Shown here: positions 8,177-15,795 of the stretch, in pieces
Numbering within the stretch: position 1 is the stretch's first letter
Layout of the letters: every line of letters begins with the position of its first letter
Source of the DNA: Nocardia araoensis NBRC 100135
GTDB taxonomy: Bacteria; Actinomycetota; Actinomycetes; Mycobacteriales; Mycobacteriaceae
Length of the DNA stretch: 39,597 bases
Reading direction: 5' to 3'
NCBI RefSeq assembly: GCF_000308435.1
Contig: NZ_BAFR01000061.1
Span: 1-39,597 of the forward strand
Translations under genes and position numbers: made by a program
Notes under the pieces: generated by a model
Told to the model about the DNA's origin: nothing
Database searches by the model: none
The model's input: only the letters and a program-made list of their open reading frames with translations

Positions 8177-8917
8177 ATGACTGAAGATCGGAGATGTATC
8201 GCGGCCCTCACGGCGGATCTGGTGATCCTCACCATCCGGGAGGCGGCGCTGCAGGTGCTCGTCGTGGAGCGCGGCACCGACCCATACCGAGGTGAGTTCG
8301 CGTTACCGGGCGGGTTTCTGCGAAAAGGGGAGAGCGCCGAGGCCGCGGCGGTGCGCGAGCTGCGGGAAGAGACCGGCCTGGACGGCGAGTCGCTGCCGCT
8401 CGAACAGGTCGGCTTCTATACCGATCCGGATCGCGATCCGCGCGAACGAGTCGTCACATGCGCTTTCCTCGCCGTCGCTCCGGATCTGCCCGCTCTCCCC
8501 GCACCGGAGCAGGGTTCCGACGCGAAATCGGCGGCGTGGAAGCCGGTGGCCGGATTGCTCGGCGACGACGCGTCTTTGGCCTTCGATCACGTGGCGATCC
8601 TGCGTGACGCGGTGCGGCAGGCGCGAACGAAATTGCAGTACACCACCATCGCCACGTCGTTCTGTCCGAAGGAGTTCACCATCGGCGAGTTGCGTGAGGT
8701 GTACGAGGCGGTGTGGGGTGTCGAGCTCGATCGCGCGAACTTCCACCGGAAAGTGAAGTCCGCCACCGAGTTCATCGTCGAAACCGGCCGCCTGCGTGAG
8801 GGTTCGGGAGGAAGGCTCGGCCGCCCGGCCAAGCTCTACCGCGCCGGCGGCGGGGACGAGCTGGTCAATCCGATTCTGCTACGCCTACATCGGCGTTCTG
8901 GTCCCGACCGGCGCTAG
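8177..8917 (+). CDS. NrtR-type Nudix hydrolase/transcriptional regulator
   Basis: A 246-residue protein with an N-terminal Nudix domain and a C-terminal winged-helix domain, the architecture of NrtR regulators, which sense ADP-ribose-like nucleotides and control NAD-related genes. The Nudix box is complete from Gly46 to Leu68 (GFLRKGESAE...RELREETGL), so hydrolysis of an ADP-ribose or similar substrate may be retained. In many NrtR repressors this box is degraded. The C-terminal part (about 150-235) includes FTIGELREVYEAVWGVELDRANFHRKV, the family's DNA-binding helix pattern. I chose the ATG at 8177, which matches the usual MTxxRR N-terminus; a start 21 bases upstream is possible. Divergent orientation suggests it regulates the TM-phosphorylase gene, but I see only a weak operator candidate in the gap. 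Confidence 0.88.
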   Translation: MTEDRRCIAALTADLVILTIREAALQVLVVERGTDPYRGEFALPGGFLRKGESAEAAAVRELREETGLDGESLPLEQVGFYTDPDRDPRERVVTCAFLAVAPDLPALPAPEQGSDAKSAAWKPVAGLLGDDASLAFDHVAILRDAVRQARTKLQYTTIATSFCPKEFTIGELREVYEAVWGVELDRANFHRKVKSATEFIVETGRLREGSGGRLGRPAKLYRAGGGDELVNPILLRLHRRSGPDRR

Positions 8918-9177
8918 GTCCGCGCGGGCGGCGCCGGTATTCGAACCTCTGCCGCGTCGCCCCGGGGGCCTCGGGGCGACGCGGCTCGGAAGGCCTGCCC
9001 GGGCGGCTTCGGTGTCGACGCTGGGCGGATCGGTTGTGCTACGGGGTAACCGGTCGGAATAATTGTTATATTGACACTAATCCACCGCTGTCGATATAGT
9101 CGCCCTGACCAATTTGCGGGGCGCCGTCCGCGGTCAGCCCGAGTCGAACTTCTCCGAATCCTCCTGTGTAGGTGCAC

Positions 9178-10395
9178 ATGACCATGTTTTCCGTAGGACA
9201 CGCCCGGTGGCTGGCCGCCGTGTGCCTGATCGCCATCCCCCTCGGCGGGTGTGGCTTGTCGCAGGGATCCACCGGCTCCCCGTCGAATCGGCCGAGTGCG
9301 TCGGATTGCGCCAAGGTGGAGCGCACGGCCGTCCCGAACGACCGCCCGCTCACCGCCCTGGTCGTGGACAACACCGCCTCGGCGGCAGCGGGCGGCCTTC
9401 CGCCCAGAGTTCTCGAGGAGTTGGCGGAGGCGCAGCAACGAGGCAATCGGCTCGCGCTGATTCCTGTCGAAGGCATCGGCAAGCCCGCCGCCGTGGTGCG
9501 CACGATCGCCTTGGAGCCCCATCCCGGCAGCGACAGCCCGGCCGCCCGGAAAGCGCGGCCCATCGTGCTGGCTTGCGTAGCCGACTGGTCGCGGGCGGAC
9601 CAGATGCGGCCCTCCGCGCCCGGTAGCGCGATCCTCGACGCGGTCGCGACCGCCGTGCGGCAGAAGCCGGAGCGCGTGGTGGTCGTCTCCGACGGATTCG
9701 ACAACGCGGGCCCACTCGTGGTCGATCAGTCCCGCCTCGACGGCTCGCCCGCCGCTGTGGCCGACGAACTCGCGGCAACCGACACGCTGGCCCCGGAGTT
9801 CGCGGGCGTCGCGATTCTCTGGACGAACGTGGGCGAAGCCGCCCAGCCGGTGCCACAGAGCACCCGCAACGATCTCGTCCGCTTGTGGACGGCAGTACTC
9901 GAGAAAGCCGGAGCGACAGTGACTTTCGACCCACGAACCGGTCAGCGCGCGGATGCGCCCGCCGATCTGCCCCTCGACCCGCTCTTCTCCGCTGAGGTCC
10001 GCACCGTCCACGTGCAGTGCGGTGTGCGCGAGGAGATCCCGGCGGAATTGCTGTTCGCGGGCGAACAGGCGGACATGGACCCGGGCTCACGGCAGCTGCT
10101 CGCGCACATCGCCGCCGGTCTGTCGGGTGACTCCGCGTCCTACGCGGTGGTGGACGGCCACACCGCCGCTTACGGCCCGGAAGCGGGCAGGCAGCCGTTC
10201 TCCCTGCAACGCGCTACCTCGGTCGCGGCCGCGCTGGTCGAACTCGGCGCCGACCGGTCGCACATCGAAGTGCACGGCTACGGTTCGGCGCGTCCGCGCG
10301 AAGACGAATTCCCCGGTGGCGTCCACTCGGACTCCGCCGCGGCGCGCAACCGGCGGGTCGAGATCACGGTGGGACCGAAGGGGTGCGGGCGGTGA
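9178..10395 (+). CDS. Lipoprotein with degenerate vWA-like region and C-terminal OmpA peptidoglycan-binding-type domain
   Basis: A 405-residue exported protein. The N-terminus WLAAVCLIAIPLGGCG is a lipoprotein signal with an LGGC lipobox (Cys25). Residues about 60-230 look like a Rossmann/vWA fold: LTALVVDNTAS (a D-x-T-x-S variant of the MIDAS motif) and RVVVVSDGFDN. Residues about 265-403 form an OmpA-C domain: LLFAGEQADMDPGS, DGHTAAYG, SLQRATSVAAALVELGA, HGYGSARP and AARNRRVEITV. The Arg that contacts diaminopimelate is present in SLQRA, but the Asp of the usual GHTD motif is Ala. It probably tethers a membrane complex to the cell wall. Two ATGs (9178, 9184) and a GTG (9172) compete as start. 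It overlaps the next gene by 4 bases (GTGA), so it is the first gene of a four-gene operon. Confidence 0.85.
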   Translation: MTMFSVGHARWLAAVCLIAIPLGGCGLSQGSTGSPSNRPSASDCAKVERTAVPNDRPLTALVVDNTASAAAGGLPPRVLEELAEAQQRGNRLALIPVEGIGKPAAVVRTIALEPHPGSDSPAARKARPIVLACVADWSRADQMRPSAPGSAILDAVATAVRQKPERVVVVSDGFDNAGPLVVDQSRLDGSPAAVADELAATDTLAPEFAGVAILWTNVGEAAQPVPQSTRNDLVRLWTAVLEKAGATVTFDPRTGQRADAPADLPLDPLFSAEVRTVHVQCGVREEIPAELLFAGEQADMDPGSRQLLAHIAAGLSGDSASYAVVDGHTAAYGPEAGRQPFSLQRATSVAAALVELGADRSHIEVHGYGSARPREDEFPGGVHSDSAAARNRRVEITVGPKGCGR

Positions 10396-11702
10396 CATCA
10401 CGATTCGTCGATTGGTTCCGCGGCCGGTCCGAGCACGGACAGATCGCTCGCGGCCTCGCCGGCTTTCTGAAGGCCACTCATCAGCGCACGCCCCGCGGAG
10501 ATACCCACGTACCCAACGCGGGCGACGGGATGACCAGCGGCGAGAAGTCGGTGATCGCCTCGGTGGACAACTCGCTGGCCGCCGCCGACCAGCACGCCTC
10601 CCGCGGTCTGCTGCGGCGGATGAAGAAGCTGGTCGCCAAGGCACACACCAACGAAAGGCGCTGGTCGGCCCTGGCCAAGCTGTGCGAGCACCCCAAATGG
10701 CAGGCCGCTCGTGTTGGCCGTGCGGTACGCGACCACGAGACGTTCGATCACGACCACGCGCTGTCGTCACCGAAGATGTTGCTGATCATCGAGATCGTCC
10801 TGCTCGTGGTCGAGTTCTTCTTCTGGTACGCGACGTTCACCGAGACCATCGACCCGGCCGCCGGGTTGCTCTACCCGGGGCGCATCAACGCGGCCCTGCT
10901 CGCGCTGTTCGTCCCGCTGGCGGGCATCGGCGCGGCGAGGCTGGCGGGTGGCCTGTCCCACCGGTGGTTCCACGACTATGCGGGGGTGAGCCGTCGTCGC
11001 CACTCGGGCGCCGTCATCGCGGTGATCCTGTTCGCCGTGCTGGTCTTCGCCGTGGTCTGGCTGGTGCTGGTTCGGTTCGGCGAGAGCAGCACCGCGCTCG
11101 GCAGCACGTCCTTGCCCGCGCCCGCGATGGCTGTGTTGTTCGGAGCGGTGCTCGTGGTGGACATGGCGTCGCGGACCTTCCTGGTTTCGGAGATCCGCCA
11201 CCAGTATCAGCGTCGCTCGGTGGAATTCCGGAAGCTGGAGAAGAAGCTCATCAAGGCGAACGCCGCGCATGCCAAAGCATGGGTGGCGGTCCGCAGCGAG
11301 ATCGAGTCCGGCTACCAGCGTGCGGTGCGGATCGAGACGGTGGGCTCCAAGCTGCTCAGCGACAGTGAGGCGCTGCACGGCAATCCCAGGCGCGTCCACA
11401 CCGAACCCCCCGAGTCGATCGCGCTGGAAACCGTCGAATTCGACGACGACCGCAGCGCGATGAGCATTCCTTCGACGCAGTTGCTGCGCCTCATCCGTCC
11501 GGAGCTGGGCTTGGCGCCGTCGCGGGCGCTGGAAGGCGCCCGTGACCTGTTGATCCGTTACCGGCCGTGGGATCCGGACCAGTTGACCGCCAAGGTCACC
11601 GGAGTGTGGAGGCAATTGCACGATGCCGATGACGATCAGGTGGAAGTGGACGAACGCGCCGAGCGGGGCTGGGGCGGAGTCTCCGGTCGGCAGGCCAGCT
11701 GA
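10392..11702 (+). CDS. Four-TM membrane protein with coiled cytoplasmic tail (second gene of the SIR2 operon)
   Basis: A 436-residue protein I cannot assign to a named family. A soluble, basic N-terminal part (1-125) precedes four hydrophobic helices at about 128-149, 166-188, 207-228 and 246-265. A helical, charged segment follows at about 268-312 (EIRHQYQRRSVEFRKLEKKLIKAN and onward), consistent with a coiled coil, then an acidic C-terminal domain. The GTG at 10392 overlaps the TGA of the OmpA gene (GTGA), which decides the start over a GTG nine bases earlier. A multi-helix protein with a coiled tail beside an OmpA-type protein is reminiscent of MotA/MotB or ZorA/ZorB pairs, but I see no sequence-level match to MotA. 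The adjacent vWA and SIR2 genes suggest it links the envelope to a cytosolic effector. Confidence 0.82.
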   Translation: MTSRFVDWFRGRSEHGQIARGLAGFLKATHQRTPRGDTHVPNAGDGMTSGEKSVIASVDNSLAAADQHASRGLLRRMKKLVAKAHTNERRWSALAKLCEHPKWQAARVGRAVRDHETFDHDHALSSPKMLLIIEIVLLVVEFFFWYATFTETIDPAAGLLYPGRINAALLALFVPLAGIGAARLAGGLSHRWFHDYAGVSRRRHSGAVIAVILFAVLVFAVVWLVLVRFGESSTALGSTSLPAPAMAVLFGAVLVVDMASRTFLVSEIRHQYQRRSVEFRKLEKKLIKANAAHAKAWVAVRSEIESGYQRAVRIETVGSKLLSDSEALHGNPRRVHTEPPESIALETVEFDDDRSAMSIPSTQLLRLIRPELGLAPSRALEGARDLLIRYRPWDPDQLTAKVTGVWRQLHDADDDQVEVDERAERGWGGVSGRQAS

Positions 11703-11711
11703 GGAACGATC

Positions 11712-12509
11712 ATGTCCAGATTGCTGCATCCCGCACCGGATCTCGCTTCTTTTCCGGCTCTCACCCCGGACCCACGCAGTTTTCGCAGGGTCGTTCTCCT
11801 GATGGTCGGCTCTGTTCTGCTGCTGGCCGTGCTCGGCTTCGGCGGGTGCAGGCTGGTCGGTGGGTCGGACCCTGCCCCGCCGACCAAACTCACCGCGTAC
11901 ACACTCGTCGGCCCGCGCAGTCCCGGTTGTCTGCGGTTGGTGATCGGAATGGATGTGTCGGGGTCCATGCGGAAGTTCGCCTCGGCACGCGACGCGGCAC
12001 TGGCCCAGCTACAGGAGTGGGCGAGCCTGCCCAACACACTGCGTGCCGATGACGAGATCGCGGTGGTGGATTTCGCGCTCGAATCGGCGGTGCGGTTCGC
12101 TCCGGCGCCCGCAGCGGCGACCCCGCACCTGCCTGCCGTGCCGGTCCGCGACGGCGCCGATACCCTGCTGCGCCCCATGCTCGACCAGATGCGGTCGTTC
12201 GCGGTCTCGACGCCGCCGTGCGATCTTGTGCTCTTGCTGATTTCCGACGCCATCGTGGCGGATGTGCCCGCGAGCACTGAGGACGGCAGGCGGCTGCTGC
12301 GTGAGTACGGCGTGCACGACCTGCGGTTGCTCGTCCCGGGGCAGGGGATCGAAGTGCCCGATGCGTGGATCGAGACCTTCCCCGACGCACCGCCGATCAA
12401 GTTCGACGGTCTCGATCCGGATGAAACGGCGTTGACCATCGGTAAGACGATCGGCCAGCTCACCGGGCAACGTTTCCTGCCCACTCCCGTCACCACGGTC
12501 ACGAGGTGA
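11712..12509 (+). CDS. Membrane-anchored von Willebrand factor A domain protein
   Basis: A 265-residue protein with an N-terminal cytosolic stretch, one hydrophobic helix at about 27-45 (VVLLMVGSVLLLAVLGF) ending in GGC, and an extracytoplasmic vWA domain. The MIDAS motif is intact as IGMDVSGSM (Asp81, Ser83, Ser85). Strands VDFALES and LVLLLISDAIVAD supply the other metal-site positions. Such domains bind protein partners in a Mg-dependent way. FGGC could be a lipobox, but it lies far from the N-terminus, so a transmembrane anchor is as likely. The ATG follows GAGGA by a few bases and lies 9 bases after the previous gene; its stop overlaps the SIR2 start by 4 bases. The role within the four-gene set is probably signal relay or assembly. 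Confidence 0.87.
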   Translation: MSRLLHPAPDLASFPALTPDPRSFRRVVLLMVGSVLLLAVLGFGGCRLVGGSDPAPPTKLTAYTLVGPRSPGCLRLVIGMDVSGSMRKFASARDAALAQLQEWASLPNTLRADDEIAVVDFALESAVRFAPAPAAATPHLPAVPVRDGADTLLRPMLDQMRSFAVSTPPCDLVLLLISDAIVADVPASTEDGRRLLREYGVHDLRLLVPGQGIEVPDAWIETFPDAPPIKFDGLDPDETALTIGKTIGQLTGQRFLPTPVTTVTR

Positions 12510-14245
12510 GCGCGGTGGCAGCGGACGTTCGCCGCCTTCTCGACGAGCTCGCCTCGGTCCGTCCGCACGACGTCACCGCGCTGACCGGAGCTGGTCTCTC
12601 CGTCGAGGGGCCGTGCTCGCTGCCCACCGGCGCGGAACTGACCCAGCGCGTCTTCGACGCGTTCTTCCTGCCCGGCACGCTCGAAAGAATTCGGCTCCTG
12701 CACGGGGCGGTGGGATTGATCGACCAGCCGGTCTGTCCCGATCTGCCCCGCTCCACCGAGCCCAGATTGCCGCGCCTGGAGACCGTGCTCGGCGTCGCCG
12801 CCCGGGTATACGGTCCGCGGGCGATCGAGGATTCCATTCCCGATGTCGCCCGCGCCGAGCCCAACCGGTTGCACCGGTTCTTCGCGCGACACCTGGCGCT
12901 CGGCGGTGGACATCTGACCGCCAACTTCGATCGCTGCGTGGAACTCGCCGCGGGAACGGCCACGTGGCCTCCGGAAAACCTGCTGCATTTCCACGGCGCC
13001 GCCGGCGGTGGGGACGAACTCGGCGCCACGCTCGCCCGGATCGAGAAGGGCTTCCCACCCGATACAGCGGCCGAATTCCGCACTCTGCTCACCTCGCGGC
13101 CGGTCGTGGTGATCGCGGGCTACAGCGGCAGCGACTTCTTCGACGTCAACGTCGCCATCGAGGAGATGCCGCCGAACGCACTGCGCGGCCATCGCGTCGT
13201 CTGGCTGTGGCACAGCACGCATCGTCCGCACGTGGTCGTGCCGCCTTCCGACGCCTCGGGCCTGAGTCTGTTCGACATCCTGCGCGCGCGAGGCGCCGAA
13301 CTGACCGTGCTGTGCGGACCCACCGACTTCCTGCTGCGCCGACTAGCCGATCAATGGGGCATGCCGCCGCTGGGCTCTTCCGCGCCGCGTGCACCGGCGA
13401 CGCCATCCATCGCCTGCGACGACACCAAGCGGCCGGAAGCGAGTTTTCATCTGTATCTGGACGTGGGGCTGATCGGCGAGGTCGAGTCGATGCTGCCCGC
13501 GCTCGCACCGGCTCTTCCGGCCGACCAGTTCCGGGCGATCACAAGTGCCGTGCTGTGGGAAGCGGGCCGGTGGAACGACGTTCGCCGACTGTGGTGGCGC
13601 GCCCCTCGCCGCGACAGCAATCGTCTGGAGCGGGTCGGCGCGAGCCTGTGGGTCCAGGGAAGGTTTCTGCCCGCCCTGTGCTGGCTCGACTGGCATCGCC
13701 GACGAACCGGGGGCCCCGCGCGGACGATGCTCGCCGAAACCCAAGGGCGAGTGCTCGAACACATGCTGCGTACGCCCGACCTGCGATGGCTGGCCCGACG
13801 CATCGTCCCCACCGTGCTCGCCGAGCTCGGGCAAGCCGAGCAGAGTTCGGGCGTCAACCTCTATCGCCGCCACGCGGACCTGACCACGAGTCTGGCGGCC
13901 GCCGCGGGCGCGAGCAGGCCACCGAACCATGCACTGGCATCGAGCGAGTGGTTCGGCCAGGCAGGCAATGTGCTGGCCTGGATCAATTACCGCCATCGGA
14001 TCTGCCGGGACTCCTACGACGACAGCATCCGCGTCGTCGAACTTCGTCGGCGCTACAGCGAGTTGCAGCAGCACTATCGGGCGGCCGGATCCGCGTCCGG
14101 CGTCGTTCGGATCCATCTGCTGCCGGGCGCACACCGGGTGTTCACCCTCGGAGAGGTCGTAGCAGGGGTGTTCTGCCTGCAATTCGGTTGGTGGCAGCGA
14201 GTGCGCGTGGTCGCGTATCACGTTCTGCAGAGAGTGATCCGGTGA
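12506..14245 (+). CDS. SIR2-like (predicted NADase) protein with helical-repeat C-terminal region
   Basis: A 579-residue cytosolic protein. Residues about 15-290 form a SIR2-like Rossmann domain. It has VTALTGAGLS (NAD-binding GAG at 28-30), LTANFDRCVE (the T-x-N-[FY]-D motif with catalytic-type Asn140), NLLHFHG (catalytic-type His163) and VVVIAGYSGSDFFD (G-x-S-x-D at 205-210). All key positions are conserved, so NAD cleavage or ADP-ribosyl chemistry is plausible; SIR2-like effectors in Thoeris, DSR and short-Argonaute systems deplete NAD. Residues about 310-579 are Trp/Arg-rich and helical with TPR-like spacing (EAGRWNDVRRLWW, VQGRFLPALCWLDW), which may sense or oligomerise. The GTG start overlaps the vWA stop as GTGA. 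A perfect 13-bp hairpin follows, marking the operon end. The target phage or stress is unknown. Confidence 0.9.
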   Translation: MSAVAADVRRLLDELASVRPHDVTALTGAGLSVEGPCSLPTGAELTQRVFDAFFLPGTLERIRLLHGAVGLIDQPVCPDLPRSTEPRLPRLETVLGVAARVYGPRAIEDSIPDVARAEPNRLHRFFARHLALGGGHLTANFDRCVELAAGTATWPPENLLHFHGAAGGGDELGATLARIEKGFPPDTAAEFRTLLTSRPVVVIAGYSGSDFFDVNVAIEEMPPNALRGHRVVWLWHSTHRPHVVVPPSDASGLSLFDILRARGAELTVLCGPTDFLLRRLADQWGMPPLGSSAPRAPATPSIACDDTKRPEASFHLYLDVGLIGEVESMLPALAPALPADQFRAITSAVLWEAGRWNDVRRLWWRAPRRDSNRLERVGASLWVQGRFLPALCWLDWHRRRTGGPARTMLAETQGRVLEHMLRTPDLRWLARRIVPTVLAELGQAEQSSGVNLYRRHADLTTSLAAAAGASRPPNHALASSEWFGQAGNVLAWINYRHRICRDSYDDSIRVVELRRRYSELQQHYRAAGSASGVVRIHLLPGAHRVFTLGEVVAGVFCLQFGWWQRVRVVAYHVLQRVIR

Positions 14246-14250
14246 AGCAC

Positions 14251-14298
14251 AGCCCACCCGTTCCGCGATCACTTCACCGGTTGCCGAACGGGTGGGCT
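14251..14298. terminator. Hairpin terminator after the SIR2 operon
   Basis: AGCCCACCCGTTC (14251-14263) pairs perfectly with GAACGGGTGGGCT (14286-14298) around a 22-base loop. It begins five bases after the SIR2 stop. Both arms resemble those of the terminator at 6106-6153 with very few changes. Confidence 0.82.
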
Positions 14299-14394
14299 CA
14301 TCTGCGTCCGGGAACGAACGCCGCCTTCCCGGGCGTGGGAAGTGCTCGGCGGAGTGGCAAGAATGGGCCAGTAAACTTTGTGGGTGGAGGTGGC

Positions 14395-14526
14395 ATGCGT
14401 AGAGAGTTGAGCGCCGATCCGAGTTCGCGTCCGACGCCTTCGCTGCCGGACGAGCCTGTCCGGGCGGTGTCCGAGCCATTCATTCTTGGCGAGAAGACGG
14501 CTGGTCACCTGTCCGAGGGGGTGTGA
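14395..14526 (+). CDS. Small ORF of 43 residues leading the YbaB operon
   Basis: I do not recognise this protein. The ATG at 14395 has an excellent ribosome site (GGTGGAGG, 5 bases before). The 43-codon frame ends in a TGA that overlaps the GTG start of the YbaB-like gene by four bases (GTGA). The product is hydrophilic, rich in Ser, Pro and Glu, with no signal peptide or membrane helix. Ribosome site and stop/start overlap make translation likely. It could be a small partner of the YbaB-like protein or simply a coupling leader peptide; the sequence does not decide. Confidence 0.6.
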   Translation: MRRELSADPSSRPTPSLPDEPVRAVSEPFILGEKTAGHLSEGV

Positions 14527-14870
14527 TCGTGGCGGACATCTGGCCTCGCGACATGCACCCGGAAACGATATCGGCGGTGGAATCCGGCCGGGCGGTGGTC
14601 AACACCATCGACGACATGCTGGAACGGGTCGATCGCATCCGCGCCCGGCGCCCTTCGCCCAGTTCTCGGGTGATTCCGGAAGTGGACGGGATGGGCAGGC
14701 TCACCGCTCTGTACATCGCGCCCGGGACGGTGGCGAGTGCCACAAGCGGCCAGGAGATCGCCGCCGATCTCATGGCCGCGATCCGCGACAGTACTGTCGA
14801 CGCCCTGCGGCAGCACAAGATCGCCATCCAGGAAACGACCCTGCCGAAGGTACCGTGGCCGCAGCCCTGA
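14523..14870 (+). CDS. YbaB/EbfC-family nucleoid-associated-like protein
   Basis: A 115-residue protein of the YbaB/EbfC fold: a long N-terminal helix (residues 12-42), then strands containing DGMGRLTALYIAPGTVA, then a C-terminal helix SGQEIAADLMAAIRDSTVDALRQH. Classic YbaB dimers bind DNA without strict sequence preference. Nocardia and relatives carry many diverged copies at the head of operons for secreted or ESX-associated proteins, and this copy fits that setting, so it may be a chaperone or regulator of its operon and not the housekeeping YbaB next to recR. GTG start overlaps the stop of the small ORF. The next gene begins 37 bases downstream on the same strand. Confidence 0.8.
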   Translation: MIVADIWPRDMHPETISAVESGRAVVNTIDDMLERVDRIRARRPSPSSRVIPEVDGMGRLTALYIAPGTVASATSGQEIAADLMAAIRDSTVDALRQHKIAIQETTLPKVPWPQP

Positions 14871-14907
14871 CTCGCCGGTGCGGTCGACGCTACCCAGGAG
14901 TGATGCC

Positions 14908-15255
14908 GTGACAGAGCTGGATACGTCGGACGTCGCGGGAGCGGAAGCCCCGCCCGATTGGCGTAATTTGATCTACGAGGTGTTCAACCCGGACTATTCG
15001 GTCGGGGTGGCCTGCGACCGCAGCGGCATGATCGTCGGTCTGCATCTCGGCGACGAAGTGCTCGAGCATCCCGACAGCTGGCTCGCCGAGGAGGTCCTGC
15101 GCGTCGCTCGGCTGGCTCACCAGAAGTCCCGTGTAGGCCGACGTGCCGAGCTGCTGTACCGGGGCGGATTGCCCCATTTCGCGGACTCGTTGGAGTTGCC
15201 GACCGAGGCCGACTACAACCTCATGGAGAAGACGGAGTTCGCTCGAGACCTCTGA
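14908..15255 (+). CDS. Small cytosolic protein, possibly a diverged YbaB-like partner
   Basis: A 115-residue acidic protein with no signal peptide. Residues 20-70 (VFNPDYSVGVACDRSGMIVGLHLGDEVLEHPDSWLAEEVLRVARLAHQ) follow the strand-strand-helix order of YbaB proteins, in which a repeated V/I-x-V-D-x-x-G-x-[LI] strand pair precedes the last helix. I read it as a second, strongly diverged YbaB-like subunit that could pair with the gene just upstream; this is inference from pattern, and it may be unrelated. The GTG at 14908 has CAGGAG upstream. It sits third in the cassette that ends with the lectin-like protein and a glycosyltransferase. Confidence 0.65.
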   Translation: MTELDTSDVAGAEAPPDWRNLIYEVFNPDYSVGVACDRSGMIVGLHLGDEVLEHPDSWLAEEVLRVARLAHQKSRVGRRAELLYRGGLPHFADSLELPTEADYNLMEKTEFARDL

Positions 15256-15385
15256 TCGCGAACTCGGCGGAACTGGACTTTCGCGGTTACGTCGGTGTCC
15301 AGCCTCAACCCTCCGGCCCTGGAGTCCCCAGTGATGGGGATGCCCGAGAATGGGGGGAGCCGGTGGGAATGGAGAGTTCGTCGAT

Positions 15386-15706
15386 ATGGTCAAGGAATTT
15401 GCTCAAGATCCGCATGAGCTGCGCAGGCTGGGTAACGCGAACCGCGCTGCCAGCGCTCCCGCCTACGAACGGGCCGATAGAGATCCCGATTTCGCGGCCG
15501 GCGAGATCGAGCGGATCTTCGGTAAGGCAGCCAATGCGTACAAAGTGTTCACCCAGAAGTACGTCACTGAGAGTAGCAACGGTTATACCGCTCTGGGCGA
15601 TGGGCGATACGCTACTGGTGACCACTCGACGACGGCCGGGGACACCTTCGAGATCTCGGATATCGATGGCGGCGCGTACGTGCGCAGGACCAACCCGAAT
15701 GTATGA
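15386..15706 (+). CDS. Hypothetical small protein, possibly an ESX-type secretion-associated protein
   Basis: A 106-residue protein I do not recognise with certainty. It begins MVKEFAQDPHELRRLGNANRA, continues with a helical stretch (FAAGEIERIFGKAANAYKVFTQKYV), and ends with a hydrophilic tail containing GYTALGDGRYATGDHSTTAG. A helix followed by a Y-x-x-x-D-like tail recalls the small type VII secretion-associated proteins (DUF2580-like) that precede large secreted proteins in Nocardia, but the canonical WxG turn is missing. The ATG at 15386 is preceded by GGAGAG at a good distance; an in-frame ATG 36 bases upstream is possible. Its downstream neighbour is the large lectin-like protein, 89 bases away. 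Confidence 0.6.
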   Translation: MVKEFAQDPHELRRLGNANRAASAPAYERADRDPDFAAGEIERIFGKAANAYKVFTQKYVTESSNGYTALGDGRYATGDHSTTAGDTFEISDIDGGAYVRRTNPNV

Positions 15707-15795
15707 GGCGTAGGTATCCGGGTAGGAGGATGTGGAATGGCTGTTCCCGGCTCGCGAACAGTTCGGTGTCACGTGGGTGATCGGGGGTTGAACTG

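Noticed and set aside
9178..14245. Calling the SIR2 operon a Zorya system
   Set aside because: There is an OmpA-type protein and a multi-TM coiled protein, but no recognisable MotA motif, no ZorC, and no ZorD helicase or ZorE nuclease; vWA and SIR2 are not Zorya parts.
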